Assembly: GCA_964486935.1 (NCBI GenBank)
Contig: CAZAPG010000027.1
Location: forward strand, 1-64,000
Direction of reading: 5' to 3'
Length of the DNA stretch: 64,000 nt
DNA from: CAZAPG01 sp964486935
GTDB taxonomy: Bacteria; Chloroflexota; Anaerolineae; 4572-78; J111
The notes under the pieces were generated by a model. The model saw nothing but the letters and a program-made list of their open reading frames with translations, was not told the DNA's origin and made no database searches. Shown here one piece after another: positions 15,878 to 24,583 of this stretch. The first letter of the stretch is position 1, and every line of letters begins with the position of its first letter. The position numbers and the translations under genes were made by a program.

Positions 15878-18466
15878 TTAATTCAACCGCTCTACGGCGT
15901 CAACCTGGGCTTCGTCTGTGCTTGGGGGAGAGGTAATGCGCACATAGCGGTAAGCGCGACCAGCCGGCGGAGGTGTTCTGACGTTTGCAAAATCTATGGT
16001 AATACCGGAACCCGGGCCGGGATATAACGCTCCCATCGGTATTAACTCGTTTAAGTTTTCGCCGTTGCCGTCTCTGGCAAAACTGTCAATGTTTGTGCCA
16101 AAAATGTCGGTGGTGGCGGCGCTGTCGCCATTCCAGTTGAAGATGTTGTACCAGGTGTTGCCATCTTCTGACACTTCGATGGTTGTGAAATCTAAAAAGA
16201 TTTGGACCGGCGAGGTTGGCGGGTCTAAAAATTCATAAAATACCAAATCAGGGCCAAAGCCGTCAATAATGCCATTGCCGGCGCCATAATCAAAGGTGAT
16301 TACGCCGGTTCCGGTAATTAAGGCAATATTAAATATGTCGGGCGCCCCAGACGCGTTAGCGCAGTTAGTTACCGCGTTGCCGCCGCAGTCGACGATGAGG
16401 GTATGGGGGGTTATTGCCCCTGTCGTGGCCGAAGCCTGGTTGCTTGGGGTTGACTCGTTATTGCCGGCATCAATAGCCGTAACCGTGTAAGCATACGTAG
16501 TACTAATCACAAGAGGTCGATCCAAATACCGGGTAATGACCGATGTAGTACTAATGAGCGCGCCATCTCGATAAACGCGATAGCCCACCAGGTCAGCCGG
16601 GGGAGTATGGTTCCAGCCCAAACTGATTTGGCTGTTGCCGGCCGCGGCCTGCAAGTTGGTGGGAGCAACGGGCACGGTGTCAATGACGGTGATGGTGATG
16701 GTGGCGGTATCACACAAAACCGGGGCGGGCACGCCATCATCGCAGATTTGATAGGTGAAAGTGTCTACGCCGGGCAAGTCGGCGTTGTTATAGGTGAACT
16801 CGCCCGCGCCTGGGCCGATGGTGACTGTACCACTCGCCGGGTTGGTTACATTTGTTACCGAAGTTAGAACAAGCGTTCCGTCAATGTCAAAATCATTGGC
16901 ATGTGCCGGAATTGTCACCGAGAGTCCCTGGCTAATTACAGCGGTATCATCTACGGCAACCGGCGGATCGTTAACCGATGTTATGTTAACGGTCACTGTG
17001 GCGGTGTCGGTTAAATTGCCATCGCTGATGGTGTAGGTAAAGGTAACTACGCCGTTAAAGTTTAAGGGCGGGTTGTAGGTGATGGTGTAAGTAGGCGGTG
17101 GCAGATTAATGGTTATTGAACCTGTAGTTGGCGCGGTGGTAGAAACTATGCCAATCGGGTCGCCTTCAGGGTCGCTATCATTGGCCAGCACGGTAATGGT
17201 AATAGAAGGCGTGTCTTCTGTAATTGTAATCACGTCATCCACGGCAATGGGCGGGTCGTTAACCGGGTTAACGGTAACGGTTACCAGCGCCGTATCGGTT
17301 AAAGCGCCATCGCTGATGGTGTAGGTAAACGTATCAGTGCCAATAAAATTGAGGGTGGGGGTGTAGGTAAGCGTATTACCGGGGTTAATCGATACGGTTC
17401 CATTAGCGGGTGTGCCGGTTGAAATTACCGTTAATGGGTCAAAATCAGGGTCGCTATCGTTGGTTAGCACATCAATTGTGGTGGCAATATCTTCAAAGGT
17501 TGTGTCGATATCATCTCTCGCAATTGGAGGATCATTAACAGGATTAATGGTAATTGTTACGGTAGCCGTGCTGCAACTTACCTGGTTATCACATACGCGG
17601 TAGATAAATGAGTCTACGCCAAAAAAATCTGGATCGGGCAGGTAGGTGATTTCACCCGTAGCGGCGTTTATGCCTACAATTGATCCATTGGCCGGGCCGC
17701 TGATAACAGTTACCGTGCCGGGAGCCAGAGTACCATCCAGGTCATTGTCGTTGGCCAGCACGTCAATAACCACGGCTGTATCTTCGTTGGTGGTGGCGGT
17801 ATCATTGTTAGTCAGCGGGGGATTATTGTTGCCTCCGCCGGTGTTATCATCGGTGGGGGGCGGCGAGGTAGGCGGCGGCGAGGTAGGCGGCGGCGAAGCG
17901 GGCGGCGGCGAAGCGGGCGGCGGCGAAGCGGGCGGCGATGAGGTGGGCGGCAGCGAGGTAGGCGGCGGCGAGGTGGGGCCGGGTGGTTGCGGTGTTACGG
18001 TATCGAGCGGCGGCTGTGGTGATGAGGATGGGGGAGGCGTGTCTGTTGGCGGGGCCGGAAAAGGGGTGGGTGTGGGGGCAGCCGCTACCACTACCGGGGT
18101 AGGGGTAGGTATAGGGGTAGGTTTAGGCAAAACAGCCACAGCCACTCCGCCGCCGGCGGCTAACAGCGATGGCGGATTTAGCAGCGCTTCTTCATCTCCA
18201 ATAAGTTCAGCAATAATTCTATCCCGGTCGATACGAGAGAAGGAAATGGGCACGCCCGGTCCATAATCGGCCTGTTGAGACGAGCGCATGTGATCTGAAA
18301 TTTTTTGTCGATCTACAAAAAAGAGGGCGCTTTGAGAGGAGCAAAAAATACAGACAAAACTTAGCAGCAAAAATAATAAAATAACAGCAATTACTCTGCG
18401 CCTGCTATCGTCCTTTTTTTTCTGGTTGCCTTTTGGTTCTGTTGTTAAGGTTGTTTCTATTGTCAT
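15878..18466 (-). CDS. Anchored cadherin-like/Fn3 surface protein
   Basis: 862 aa. N-terminal cytoplasmic stretch, one membrane helix (~25-45), then a Pro/Ser/Thr region with SPPPx pentapeptides (~100-210). Four tandem cadherin-like (VCBS/Big_9) domains follow; each has an N-E-D-T/N-D pattern near its start, a VLANDxDxDG-type segment, and a TV-T-I-N/V-P/S-VNDPP border. Then come a fibronectin III domain (~605-690) and a C-terminal ~170-residue jelly-roll-like region with DFYEFL/IEVSEDG-type strands. The repeats are of the kind that bind Ca2+. Probably an adhesin or matrix protein. It starts 26 bases after a sensor kinase, so the two are likely one transcript. Confidence 0.82.
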   Translation of the reverse strand: MTIETTLTTEPKGNQKKKDDSRRRVIAVILLFLLLSFVCIFCSSQSALFFVDRQKISDHMRSSQQADYGPGVPISFSRIDRDRIIAELIGDEEALLNPPSLLAAGGGVAVAVLPKPTPIPTPTPVVVAAAPTPTPFPAPPTDTPPPSSSPQPPLDTVTPQPPGPTSPPPTSLPPTSSPPASPPPASPPPASPPPTSPPPTSPPPTDDNTGGGNNNPPLTNNDTATTNEDTAVVIDVLANDNDLDGTLAPGTVTVISGPANGSIVGINAATGEITYLPDPDFFGVDSFIYRVCDNQVSCSTATVTITINPVNDPPIARDDIDTTFEDIATTIDVLTNDSDPDFDPLTVISTGTPANGTVSINPGNTLTYTPTLNFIGTDTFTYTISDGALTDTALVTVTVNPVNDPPIAVDDVITITEDTPSITITVLANDSDPEGDPIGIVSTTAPTTGSITINLPPPTYTITYNPPLNFNGVVTFTYTISDGNLTDTATVTVNITSVNDPPVAVDDTAVISQGLSVTIPAHANDFDIDGTLVLTSVTNVTNPASGTVTIGPGAGEFTYNNADLPGVDTFTYQICDDGVPAPVLCDTATITITVIDTVPVAPTNLQAAAGNSQISLGWNHTPPADLVGYRVYRDGALISTTSVITRYLDRPLVISTTYAYTVTAIDAGNNESTPSNQASATTGAITPHTLIVDCGGNAVTNCANASGAPDIFNIALITGTGVITFDYGAGNGIIDGFGPDLVFYEFLDPPTSPVQIFLDFTTIEVSEDGNTWYNIFNWNGDSAATTDIFGTNIDSFARDGNGENLNELIPMGALYPGPGSGITIDFANVRTPPPAGRAYRYVRITSPPSTDEAQVDAVERLN
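17855..17975. repeat. 15-bp tandem repeat coding for SPPPx units
   Basis: About eight imperfect copies of a 15-base unit of the form GGCGGCGGCGAGGTA (plus strand), encoding SPPPT or SPPPA in the minus-strand surface protein. Such in-frame repeats can change copy number and so linker length. Confidence 0.8.
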
Positions 18467-18492
18467 TTTGGCAATCCAAATAACGCTGCTAT

Positions 18493-20766
18493 CTACTCTT
18501 CATCAAGTTCATCTTCGCTGCCGGGTTGGTCCAGTATTGATAGGGTAAAACTAAAAGTGCTGCCATGGTTGGGCGTACTCTGCATCCATATTTTACCGTT
18601 GTGAGCCTCAACAATGGCTTTGCTCATATACAAACCTAACCCTGCGCCGCTTTGCTCAAAGGTGCTTTCTTCGTGAATGGCGCGGTAGAAGCGAGTAAAT
18701 AGATAGCGCTGGTCCTCTTCAGAAATGCCCACACCGGTGTCTTTAATATCTACTTGCGCCCGGCCATTTTTGCGTTTAAGCGAAATTTCTACGCTGCCGC
18801 CGGGCAGGGTGTAGTCGTGCGCATTTTTGAGCAGATTATTTATAACCCTGCTCAACCTGCTCTGGTCGCCCTCTACCCACACCGGCTCATGGTCTAACCT
18901 GGTAACAAGCGAAAGGTCTCGTTCTTCCATCTTTTCGGCCCAGTTAGAAACTTCCGCTTCAATTAATTCGGTCAAATCGACCGGTTCCCGGTCTATGCCC
19001 AACTCACCGGCATCAATTTGAGATAGGTCGAGCATTGCCTGGATAAGGTTGTCAAGGTCGCCCAGTTCTTTGTCCATTGTATCGAGGATAGATAACTGAC
19101 GGTCGCCTGTTTCGCTGCTGGAACTCATCTGGACCATCATTCTTAATAACTGGCTGTAACCTTTGGCCGCGGCCAGCGGCGTTTTCAACTCGTGGGAGAT
19201 ACTGGTGATAAAATCGTCCTTTAACTTTTGCGACTCAACCTCGGCGGTGATATCGCGCAACACAACCACCCTTCCCAATTGGGTGTTGTTGGCGGTTATC
19301 ACCGGCGCCGCCAGGGCGCTTAAAACTTTACGGCCTACCTCAAGGCGCTGGGCCTCTTGAAATTTAAGCCCCGGTAAATAATCTAACAGAATGGTGCGCT
19401 GGGCCGTTTTTAAGGACTCTTTTTGCTCTTTACTTTGGGTAAAGATTTGCACAAAATTGTGACCCACTTCTTGTAAAATAACTTCAGCGGCAGGATTTTT
19501 AATGAGCGTATTGCTATCTAAATCTTGAAATATCACGCCATCGGCAATGCTGTTAAGAATGGCGTTAAGTTTGCTGGCTTCTTCTTCTTGAATCTGCAAC
19601 AGGCGCTGCAATTCGGCCGTCATATCATCAAAAGCAACGGCCAAAACGCCTATTTCGTCGGGGCGTCGAATCCCGGTTCGCTGGTTTAAATCGCCCGCCG
19701 AGATAGCTTTAGATGTTTTTACCAAGCGTAAAATCGGCTGGGTGATACGGTTTGAGATTAAAAGCCCAACGCCAAAAACTACCGCAACCCCAACCGAAAA
19801 GACGGCAATTAGCATGTCTCGGCTGCGTCCGGTGGTTTCGGTGATAAAATTGGTAGGCAGGGCTACGGCATAAACGCCATATACGCGTCCCCTGATAATA
19901 AACGGGGCATAGGCCAGGCGATAGGCCCGGTTGGAAACGGTCAGGGTGTCTGGCACATCCACTTCATCAAGTAACGTAATGTTTCTGTTGGCAATTACCT
20001 GCTGAAAACGCTGCGGGGTAAAAATGGCAAAGGCCTCTGCCTGCTCACTCTGGTCGAGCGCAAAGGTGGTAGCCATTATCTGGCCATTGCTATTAAACAA
20101 AGTTAGCTGGGCTAAGGCTAAATTTTGTAATATTTTCAACTCGTTGTTAAGGCGGGTTCCCACCAGAACAGCGCCCACGGCGCCATCGGTAGTGCGGATG
20201 GGGCCAACCGTGTAAATAATCAGTTCGCCCGTATCGGGGTCTTGGGCCAGCTGGGTTTCTTTGTTGCCCTGGGGATTGGCCAGAACCTGTTGCACCGACG
20301 GCCAGCCCGAAAAATCTAAGCCGCTGTCGGTTATGGTTTTAACCAGCACACTACTGCCCGACGCCTCTCTGATAAAACGTAAAACCTCTTTGCCCTGGGT
20401 GTCTACAATAATAATGCTATCTATAACTTTGGCATTGGCAATAACCGGCGAAATCAACTCATCGAGGGCGGCGGTATCTCTATTTACCACGGCAGCCGCC
20501 ACCCCAATGGTGTTGGCCACTACTCGCTCAACTTCCAGGCGCAGGCGCTCACGATTAACAATTTCATTGCTCACCACGCGCCCAGAATCTAATAATTGAT
20601 TTTTAAGGCGGTCTTCAAAAGAAATAGCCACCAGGCGAGTAATAACAAAAACTCCCATTGCTGCTAATATTAAGGTTAGCATCGCGTATGGGATGATAAT
20701 CTTTTTGCTAATACTCGATGATAAATATTCTAATACTGATTGCAGCCGTCCTGGCAACATCCTCAT
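18493..20766 (-). CDS. Membrane sensor histidine kinase (CACHE-like, HAMP, PAS, HisKA, HATPase)
   Basis: 757 aa. Membrane helix (~22-47), extracellular CACHE-like sensor of ~260 residues containing VDTQGKEVLRF and YTVGPIRTTDGAVGAVLVG, second helix (~322-342). Then HAMP (~345-395), a short coiled coil, PAS (~400-500), HisKA with SISHELKTPLAA (His525) and HATPase_c (N-box NNLLKNAHDYT, then DTGVGI, and GAGLGLYM). All catalytic motifs are intact, unlike the kinase at 11598. It should sense a small external ligand and phosphorylate a response regulator, but none is encoded next to it. It is followed by the cadherin-like surface protein. A palindrome overlaps its predicted promoter. Confidence 0.92.
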   Translation of the reverse strand: MRMLPGRLQSVLEYLSSSISKKIIIPYAMLTLILAAMGVFVITRLVAISFEDRLKNQLLDSGRVVSNEIVNRERLRLEVERVVANTIGVAAAVVNRDTAALDELISPVIANAKVIDSIIIVDTQGKEVLRFIREASGSSVLVKTITDSGLDFSGWPSVQQVLANPQGNKETQLAQDPDTGELIIYTVGPIRTTDGAVGAVLVGTRLNNELKILQNLALAQLTLFNSNGQIMATTFALDQSEQAEAFAIFTPQRFQQVIANRNITLLDEVDVPDTLTVSNRAYRLAYAPFIIRGRVYGVYAVALPTNFITETTGRSRDMLIAVFSVGVAVVFGVGLLISNRITQPILRLVKTSKAISAGDLNQRTGIRRPDEIGVLAVAFDDMTAELQRLLQIQEEEASKLNAILNSIADGVIFQDLDSNTLIKNPAAEVILQEVGHNFVQIFTQSKEQKESLKTAQRTILLDYLPGLKFQEAQRLEVGRKVLSALAAPVITANNTQLGRVVVLRDITAEVESQKLKDDFITSISHELKTPLAAAKGYSQLLRMMVQMSSSSETGDRQLSILDTMDKELGDLDNLIQAMLDLSQIDAGELGIDREPVDLTELIEAEVSNWAEKMEERDLSLVTRLDHEPVWVEGDQSRLSRVINNLLKNAHDYTLPGGSVEISLKRKNGRAQVDIKDTGVGISEEDQRYLFTRFYRAIHEESTFEQSGAGLGLYMSKAIVEAHNGKIWMQSTPNHGSTFSFTLSILDQPGSEDELDEE

Positions 20767-20793
20767 GGTCCAGGCAAAGAATGATTTGTCTGG

Positions 20794-20822
20794 TAATTAA
20801 CCATCACCTCAATTGAGGTCAA
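20794..20822 (-). promoter_or_regulatory. Promoter with overlapping 14-bp palindromic operator
   Basis: Minus strand TTGACC (20817-20822), 17 bases, TAATTA (20794-20799). The perfect palindrome ACCTCAATTGAGGT (20806-20819) covers part of the -35 and the spacer, the usual place for a repressor site. The kinase starts 28 bases below the -10. Confidence 0.5.
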
Positions 20823-20920
20823 CATACTTAATCACGCATCTCAAAGATTGGTTATAGATAGAGCTAACATCTGGTTTTAGCCTGCTAATCTGCCAAATAG
20901 CCTCAAAGGTTTTGAAATTA

Positions 20921-20929
20921 TGGTATAAT
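20921..20929 (+). promoter_or_regulatory. Extended -10 promoter of mnmE
   Basis: TGGTATAAT with the TATAAT at 20924-20929, 62 bases before the ATG. The -35 region is poor, which fits an extended -10 type. Confidence 0.45.
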
Positions 20930-20991
20930 CAACACCTGAAAAAAGTTTAGCCTTTGCTTTAAGCTCTAATTACTATAAAGATACCCTAATT

Positions 20992-22371
20992 ATGTACAGT
21001 TTACTTGATGATACCATAGCGGCAATTGCTACGTCAATAGGCCAAAACGGTGTAGGTATTGTAAAAATTAGCGGCCCCGAAGCCTTGCCTATTGCCCAAA
21101 AACTGTTTCGTTTTGCTGCCGGTGGCCCCAGTTTTAAGCCGCGTTACCTGCACTACGGCTATATTGTTGACCCTCAAACGGCCACCCCTGTTGATGAGGC
21201 CCTGGTTGTATATATGCCCCAACCTCACAGCTACACCTGCCAGGATGTGGTTGAAATTCAGGCGCATGGCGGGGTAGTGCCGCTACGGCGCATTTTACAA
21301 CTTGTTTTAAGTTTGGGCGCGCGCCCGGCCGAAGCCGGCGAAATGACCCTGCGCGCTTTTCTCAACGGGCGACTGGACCTGGCCCAGGCCGAGGCCGTAT
21401 TGGATATTATCGAAGCCAAAACCGACGCTGCCTTGCGGGTTGCTACCCAACAATTGGGAGGAACGCTTTCGAGCCAGGTTTCACAGGTGCGCGCTAACTT
21501 GCTGGATATTCTGGCTTTTTTAGAGGCCAGCATCGATTTTGTAGAAGATGAAATTCCTTTTCAGGATATTATAGCGCCGCTAACCGAAGCGTCTACCCGG
21601 TTAGAAGCCCTGCTGCAAAGCGCCGACCACGGCATCATTTATCGTCAGGGCGTTAAAGCCGCCATTGTTGGACGCCCAAATGTGGGCAAAAGTAGTCTGC
21701 TTAACGCGCTGCTGCGCGGCAACCGGGCTATTGTTACCAACATTCCCGGCACCACCCGCGATACCCTGGAAGAAACCGTGAATATCGGCGGCGTTCCGCT
21801 GGTTTTGGTAGATACCGCCGGCATCCGTACCCAAACCAGCGACGAAGTTGAACGCATTGGCGTACAACGAAGCCAAACTGCCCTGAAACAGGCCGATATC
21901 GCCTTAATGGTTATTGATGGTAGCTGCCCGCTAGAAAACGGCGATTGGGAGATTGAAGGGCTGATTAACAACAAACCGGCGCTGCTTATCATTAATAAAA
22001 ACGACCTGCCAGCCCGCAAACCTTCTATCCCCCCGGATAATTTTTTGCCAAAGGCTAAACGCATCCACATTTCGGCCTTAACCAACCAGGGTATTGACCA
22101 CCTTGAGCAGAGCATTATTGAGTTAGTTTTGGGCGGTAGCGTAACCCTGGCCGATACGCCGATGGTTAGTAACCCCCGGCACAAGGCTTTAATTCAGCAG
22201 GCGTTAGAACACACCCAATCGGCTATCATTGGGCAACAGACCGGCCATACCCCCGACCTGGTCTCTATTGATGTGCGTGAGGCGGTTGAGGCTTTAGGCA
22301 AAATTACCGGCCAAACCGTTACTGAGGATTTGCTCAATACAATCTTTAGCAAATTCTGCATTGGCAAATAA
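20992..22371 (+). CDS. mnmE: tRNA modification GTPase MnmE
   Basis: 459 aa, normal family length. N-terminal tetrahydrofolate-binding domain (DTIAAIATSIGQNGVGIVKISG start), central helical domain, and inserted G domain. The G domain has G1 GRPNVGKSS (~227-235), G3 DTAG (~274) and G4 NKND (~335). The C-terminal FCIGK carries the Cys required for catalysis. With MnmG it adds the (carboxymethyl)aminomethyl group at C5 of wobble uridine 34 in some tRNAs. MnmG is not in the window. Convergent with ruvA. Confidence 0.98.
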   Translation: MYSLLDDTIAAIATSIGQNGVGIVKISGPEALPIAQKLFRFAAGGPSFKPRYLHYGYIVDPQTATPVDEALVVYMPQPHSYTCQDVVEIQAHGGVVPLRRILQLVLSLGARPAEAGEMTLRAFLNGRLDLAQAEAVLDIIEAKTDAALRVATQQLGGTLSSQVSQVRANLLDILAFLEASIDFVEDEIPFQDIIAPLTEASTRLEALLQSADHGIIYRQGVKAAIVGRPNVGKSSLLNALLRGNRAIVTNIPGTTRDTLEETVNIGGVPLVLVDTAGIRTQTSDEVERIGVQRSQTALKQADIALMVIDGSCPLENGDWEIEGLINNKPALLIINKNDLPARKPSIPPDNFLPKAKRIHISALTNQGIDHLEQSIIELVLGGSVTLADTPMVSNPRHKALIQQALEHTQSAIIGQQTGHTPDLVSIDVREAVEALGKITGQTVTEDLLNTIFSKFCIGK

Positions 22372-22398
22372 CATCCCCCCTACCTTGCCCTGCTAAAA

Positions 22399-22416
22399 TT
22401 GGGTAGATTAACCCAA
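22399..22416 (-). terminator. Weak terminator-like hairpin after ruvA
   Basis: TTGGGT-6-ACCCAA; read on the minus strand it is followed by TTTTAGC, ~80 bases beyond the ruvA stop. The stem is short, so this is tentative. Confidence 0.3.
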
Positions 22417-22496
22417 CCTTAACACTCTAACACATCACAATAGGAACTGAATATGAAAACAGTTAGAAAACGGTTAGAAACTGAACCAAATGTAAC

Positions 22497-23081
22497 CTAA
22501 AATTTAGCCAGGCTGCTCAACGCTACCCGCACCTTTTCTTCTACAGTATCTTGCTTCACTGCATCGGGTAGTTGTTGCAAGGCTGCCTGAGCCTCAACTA
22601 CGCTGTACCCCAGGGCTGTTAAGGCGGCAATCACCTCTCCGTCAGAGTCGGTAATGGGGGTGGTCGAAACAAAAATGTCATCAAACCCAATTTTATCTTT
22701 TAGTTGAAATACAATTTGTTTGGCTTTTTTAGGACCAATACCGGGCACACGGGCCAGCAGGGCGGCCTCTTCTCTAGCAATTGCCTGCCGCAGCGTTTCA
22801 CCCGGAATATGAGACAGAATGGCCAGAGCCACTTTGGGGCCAATGCCCTGCACCTTCAGCAGGGTGCGAAACAGATTCAACTCCTCCTTATCAGAAAAAC
22901 CGTACAGAGTTAACTCCTGCTCTCTTACATGCAAATGGGTGTAAATTTGCGTTTTCACCCCAATATCCAGCATATCCAGCAAGGTAGTGGGCGTTAACAC
23001 GTTATAGCCCACGCCGCCCGCCTCAATTAAAATGCTGTCCTCTTCTTTATCAATAATTTCGCCGCGTAGCGATCCAATCAT
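22497..23081 (-). CDS. ruvA: Holliday junction DNA helicase subunit RuvA
   Basis: 194 aa. Starts MIGSLRGEI with the N-terminal OB fold. Two helix-hairpin-helix motifs follow (VQGIGPKVALAILS and VPGIGPKKAKQIVFQLK). The C-terminal UBA-like domain III (VIAALTALGYSVVEAQAAL) contacts RuvB. It binds four-way junctions as a tetramer and directs RuvB branch migration. Third gene of yebC-ruvC-ruvA, 50 bases after ruvC. No ruvB follows, so that subunit must lie elsewhere. Confidence 0.97.
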   Translation of the reverse strand: MIGSLRGEIIDKEEDSILIEAGGVGYNVLTPTTLLDMLDIGVKTQIYTHLHVREQELTLYGFSDKEELNLFRTLLKVQGIGPKVALAILSHIPGETLRQAIAREEAALLARVPGIGPKKAKQIVFQLKDKIGFDDIFVSTTPITDSDGEVIAALTALGYSVVEAQAALQQLPDAVKQDTVEEKVRVALSSLAKF

Positions 23082-23131
23082 GGCAATCCTTTATAAAAAA
23101 AGGGCAGAGATTCATCACCTGCCCTCAAAAA

Positions 23132-23623
23132 TCAGCGCTGTTCCAGCAAGCGCAGCCGGGCCGAATGGAGATGGCAAATAGCCACAGCCAGCGCATCGGC
23201 AGCATCATCGGGCCGGGGAATATCATCTAGCGATAGCAGCAGTTTGACCATTTGCTGCATTTGCCGCTTATCGGCGCCGCCATAGCCGGTAATGGCTTGC
23301 TTCACCTCCAGCGGTTTGTACTCGGTAATTGTCAAATTAGCGTTGGCCAACGCCAGCATCGCCGCCCCGCGCCCGTGCCCTACCGCCAGCGCGGTTTTGG
23401 CGTTTTTGCTGAAAAACAACTCCTCAATGGCCGCCGAGTCGGGCTGCCACTCAGCCACAATCCCGGTCAATTCCCGGTAAATTATTTGCAGACGCGCCGG
23501 CAGCGGCGTGTCCGCGGCTGTGGTAATTACCCCGGCGGCCACCATCTGTAAATTATCGCCCGCGCCTTCTACCACGCCCCAGCCGGTAATGGCCGTGCCG
23601 GGGTCAATGCCAATGACACGCAC
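23132..23623 (-). CDS. ruvC: Crossover junction endodeoxyribonuclease RuvC
   Basis: 163 aa from a GTG start. RNase H fold with catalytic acids in GIDPGTAITGWG (Asp near 7), IEELFFSKNAKTA (Glu), and the C-terminal DDAADALAVAICH (two Asp). It cuts Holliday junctions resolved by RuvAB. The start lies 2 bases after the yebC stop, so translation is probably coupled. Confidence 0.97.
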   Translation of the reverse strand: MRVIGIDPGTAITGWGVVEGAGDNLQMVAAGVITTAADTPLPARLQIIYRELTGIVAEWQPDSAAIEELFFSKNAKTALAVGHGRGAAMLALANANLTITEYKPLEVKQAITGYGGADKRQMQQMVKLLLSLDDIPRPDDAADALAVAICHLHSARLRLLEQR

Positions 23624-23625
23624 AA

Positions 23626-24378
23626 TTATGCGGTTTCAAGCTCTGCAATGGCCTCGTCGGTGATGCTAAGGCCAGAGTAGACCTGTTGCACGTCGTCTAA
23701 TTCTTCCAGCGCTTCGATAACCCCCATGACCTGTAGCGTTTCTTTGTGGCCCAATTCAATCTCGTTTTTGGGAATTTGCGATAGTTCCGCCTCGGAAATT
23801 TTTAGCCCCTCTTCGGCCAGGGCGGTGCTGACCGCGTGCAAGTCGGTGGCAACCGTGTAGATTTCAATGTTATCCTCGCCAAATTCAACATCTTCAGCGC
23901 CGGCTTCAACCGCCAGCATAAAAATTTCGTCGGCATCGCGCTTGTTTTTGTCAACCACAATGTAGCCTTTGGTGTCAAACATCCAACTGACTGCCCCGGC
24001 TTCGGCCATGTTGCCGCCCATTTTATTGAGTACCCGGCGCACGTCGGCCAGGGTGCGGTTGCGGTTGTCGGTTAAACATTCAATCAACACCGGGATGCCG
24101 TGCGGCGCAAAGGCTTCGTAGGTAATTTCTTCAACCTCGCCCCCTTCCAATTCGCCGGCGCCTTTTTTAATAGCCCGCTCAATATTATCTTTGGGCATAT
24201 TGGCCGAGCGCGCCTTTTCAACCGCCAGGCGCAAGGCCGGGTTGGTGTCCGGGTCGCTGCCGCCGTTGCGCGAGGCCAACATAATATCACGCGCCAGGCG
24301 GGTAAATAGCTTGCCTCGTTTGGCATCTTCGGCGCCCTTTTTACGCTTGATGGTACTCCATTTACTATGTCCAGACAT
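23626..24378 (-). CDS. yebC: YebC/PmpR family protein
   Basis: 250 aa from ATG 24378 (MSGHSKWSTIKRKKG, the invariant start of the family); an upstream in-frame start would add 24 unrelated residues. Three-domain TACO1/YebC fold with NMPKDNIERAIKKG near 55-70. Members are described as DNA-binding regulators. More recent work on the TACO1/YebC family ties them to translation of difficult (polyproline) stretches, which would suit a genome rich in Pro-Pro linkers. First gene of the ruv unit. Confidence 0.95.
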   Translation of the reverse strand: MSGHSKWSTIKRKKGAEDAKRGKLFTRLARDIMLASRNGGSDPDTNPALRLAVEKARSANMPKDNIERAIKKGAGELEGGEVEEITYEAFAPHGIPVLIECLTDNRNRTLADVRRVLNKMGGNMAEAGAVSWMFDTKGYIVVDKNKRDADEIFMLAVEAGAEDVEFGEDNIEIYTVATDLHAVSTALAEEGLKISEAELSQIPKNEIELGHKETLQVMGVIEALEELDDVQQVYSGLSITDEAIAELETA

Positions 24379-24534
24379 ATCCTCAACCCTCTCTAGCTTG
24401 CTAAAAGGTAAAAGAGATTGCGTATTGGCGCGGGGAAACCTGGGACACACCCGCCGGCCGATACTTAAAATGTGTCGGATATTATATCACCAAGCGCAAA
24501 AAGTTGCTAGAGTTTAAGGTTTTGTAAAATACGC

Positions 24535-24563
24535 GCATAAAAAAATCCGGCAATCGCCGGATT
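24535..24563 (-). terminator. Rho-independent terminator of ftsK
   Basis: Stem AATCCGGC/GCCGGATT with a 4-base loop, followed on the minus strand by seven T. It lies 21 bases past the ftsK stop. Confidence 0.9.
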
Positions 24564-24583
24564 GAAAGCAAGGTGGCGCCAGC

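Noticed and set aside
17855..17975. A short-repeat array that could be mistaken for CRISPR
   Set aside because: The 15-base units are contiguous, in frame with a Pro-rich linker, and have no spacers. No CRISPR array or cas gene was seen in the window.
17646..18266. A 206-codon plus-strand frame rich in GGGE repeats
   Set aside because: It is the reverse reading of the SPPPx linker of the surface protein.
22453..22500. A 15-codon frame (ATG with AGGA before it) between mnmE and ruvA
   Set aside because: Too short to support, overlaps the ruvA stop, and no promoter is seen; it might be a peptide but there is no evidence beyond the frame.
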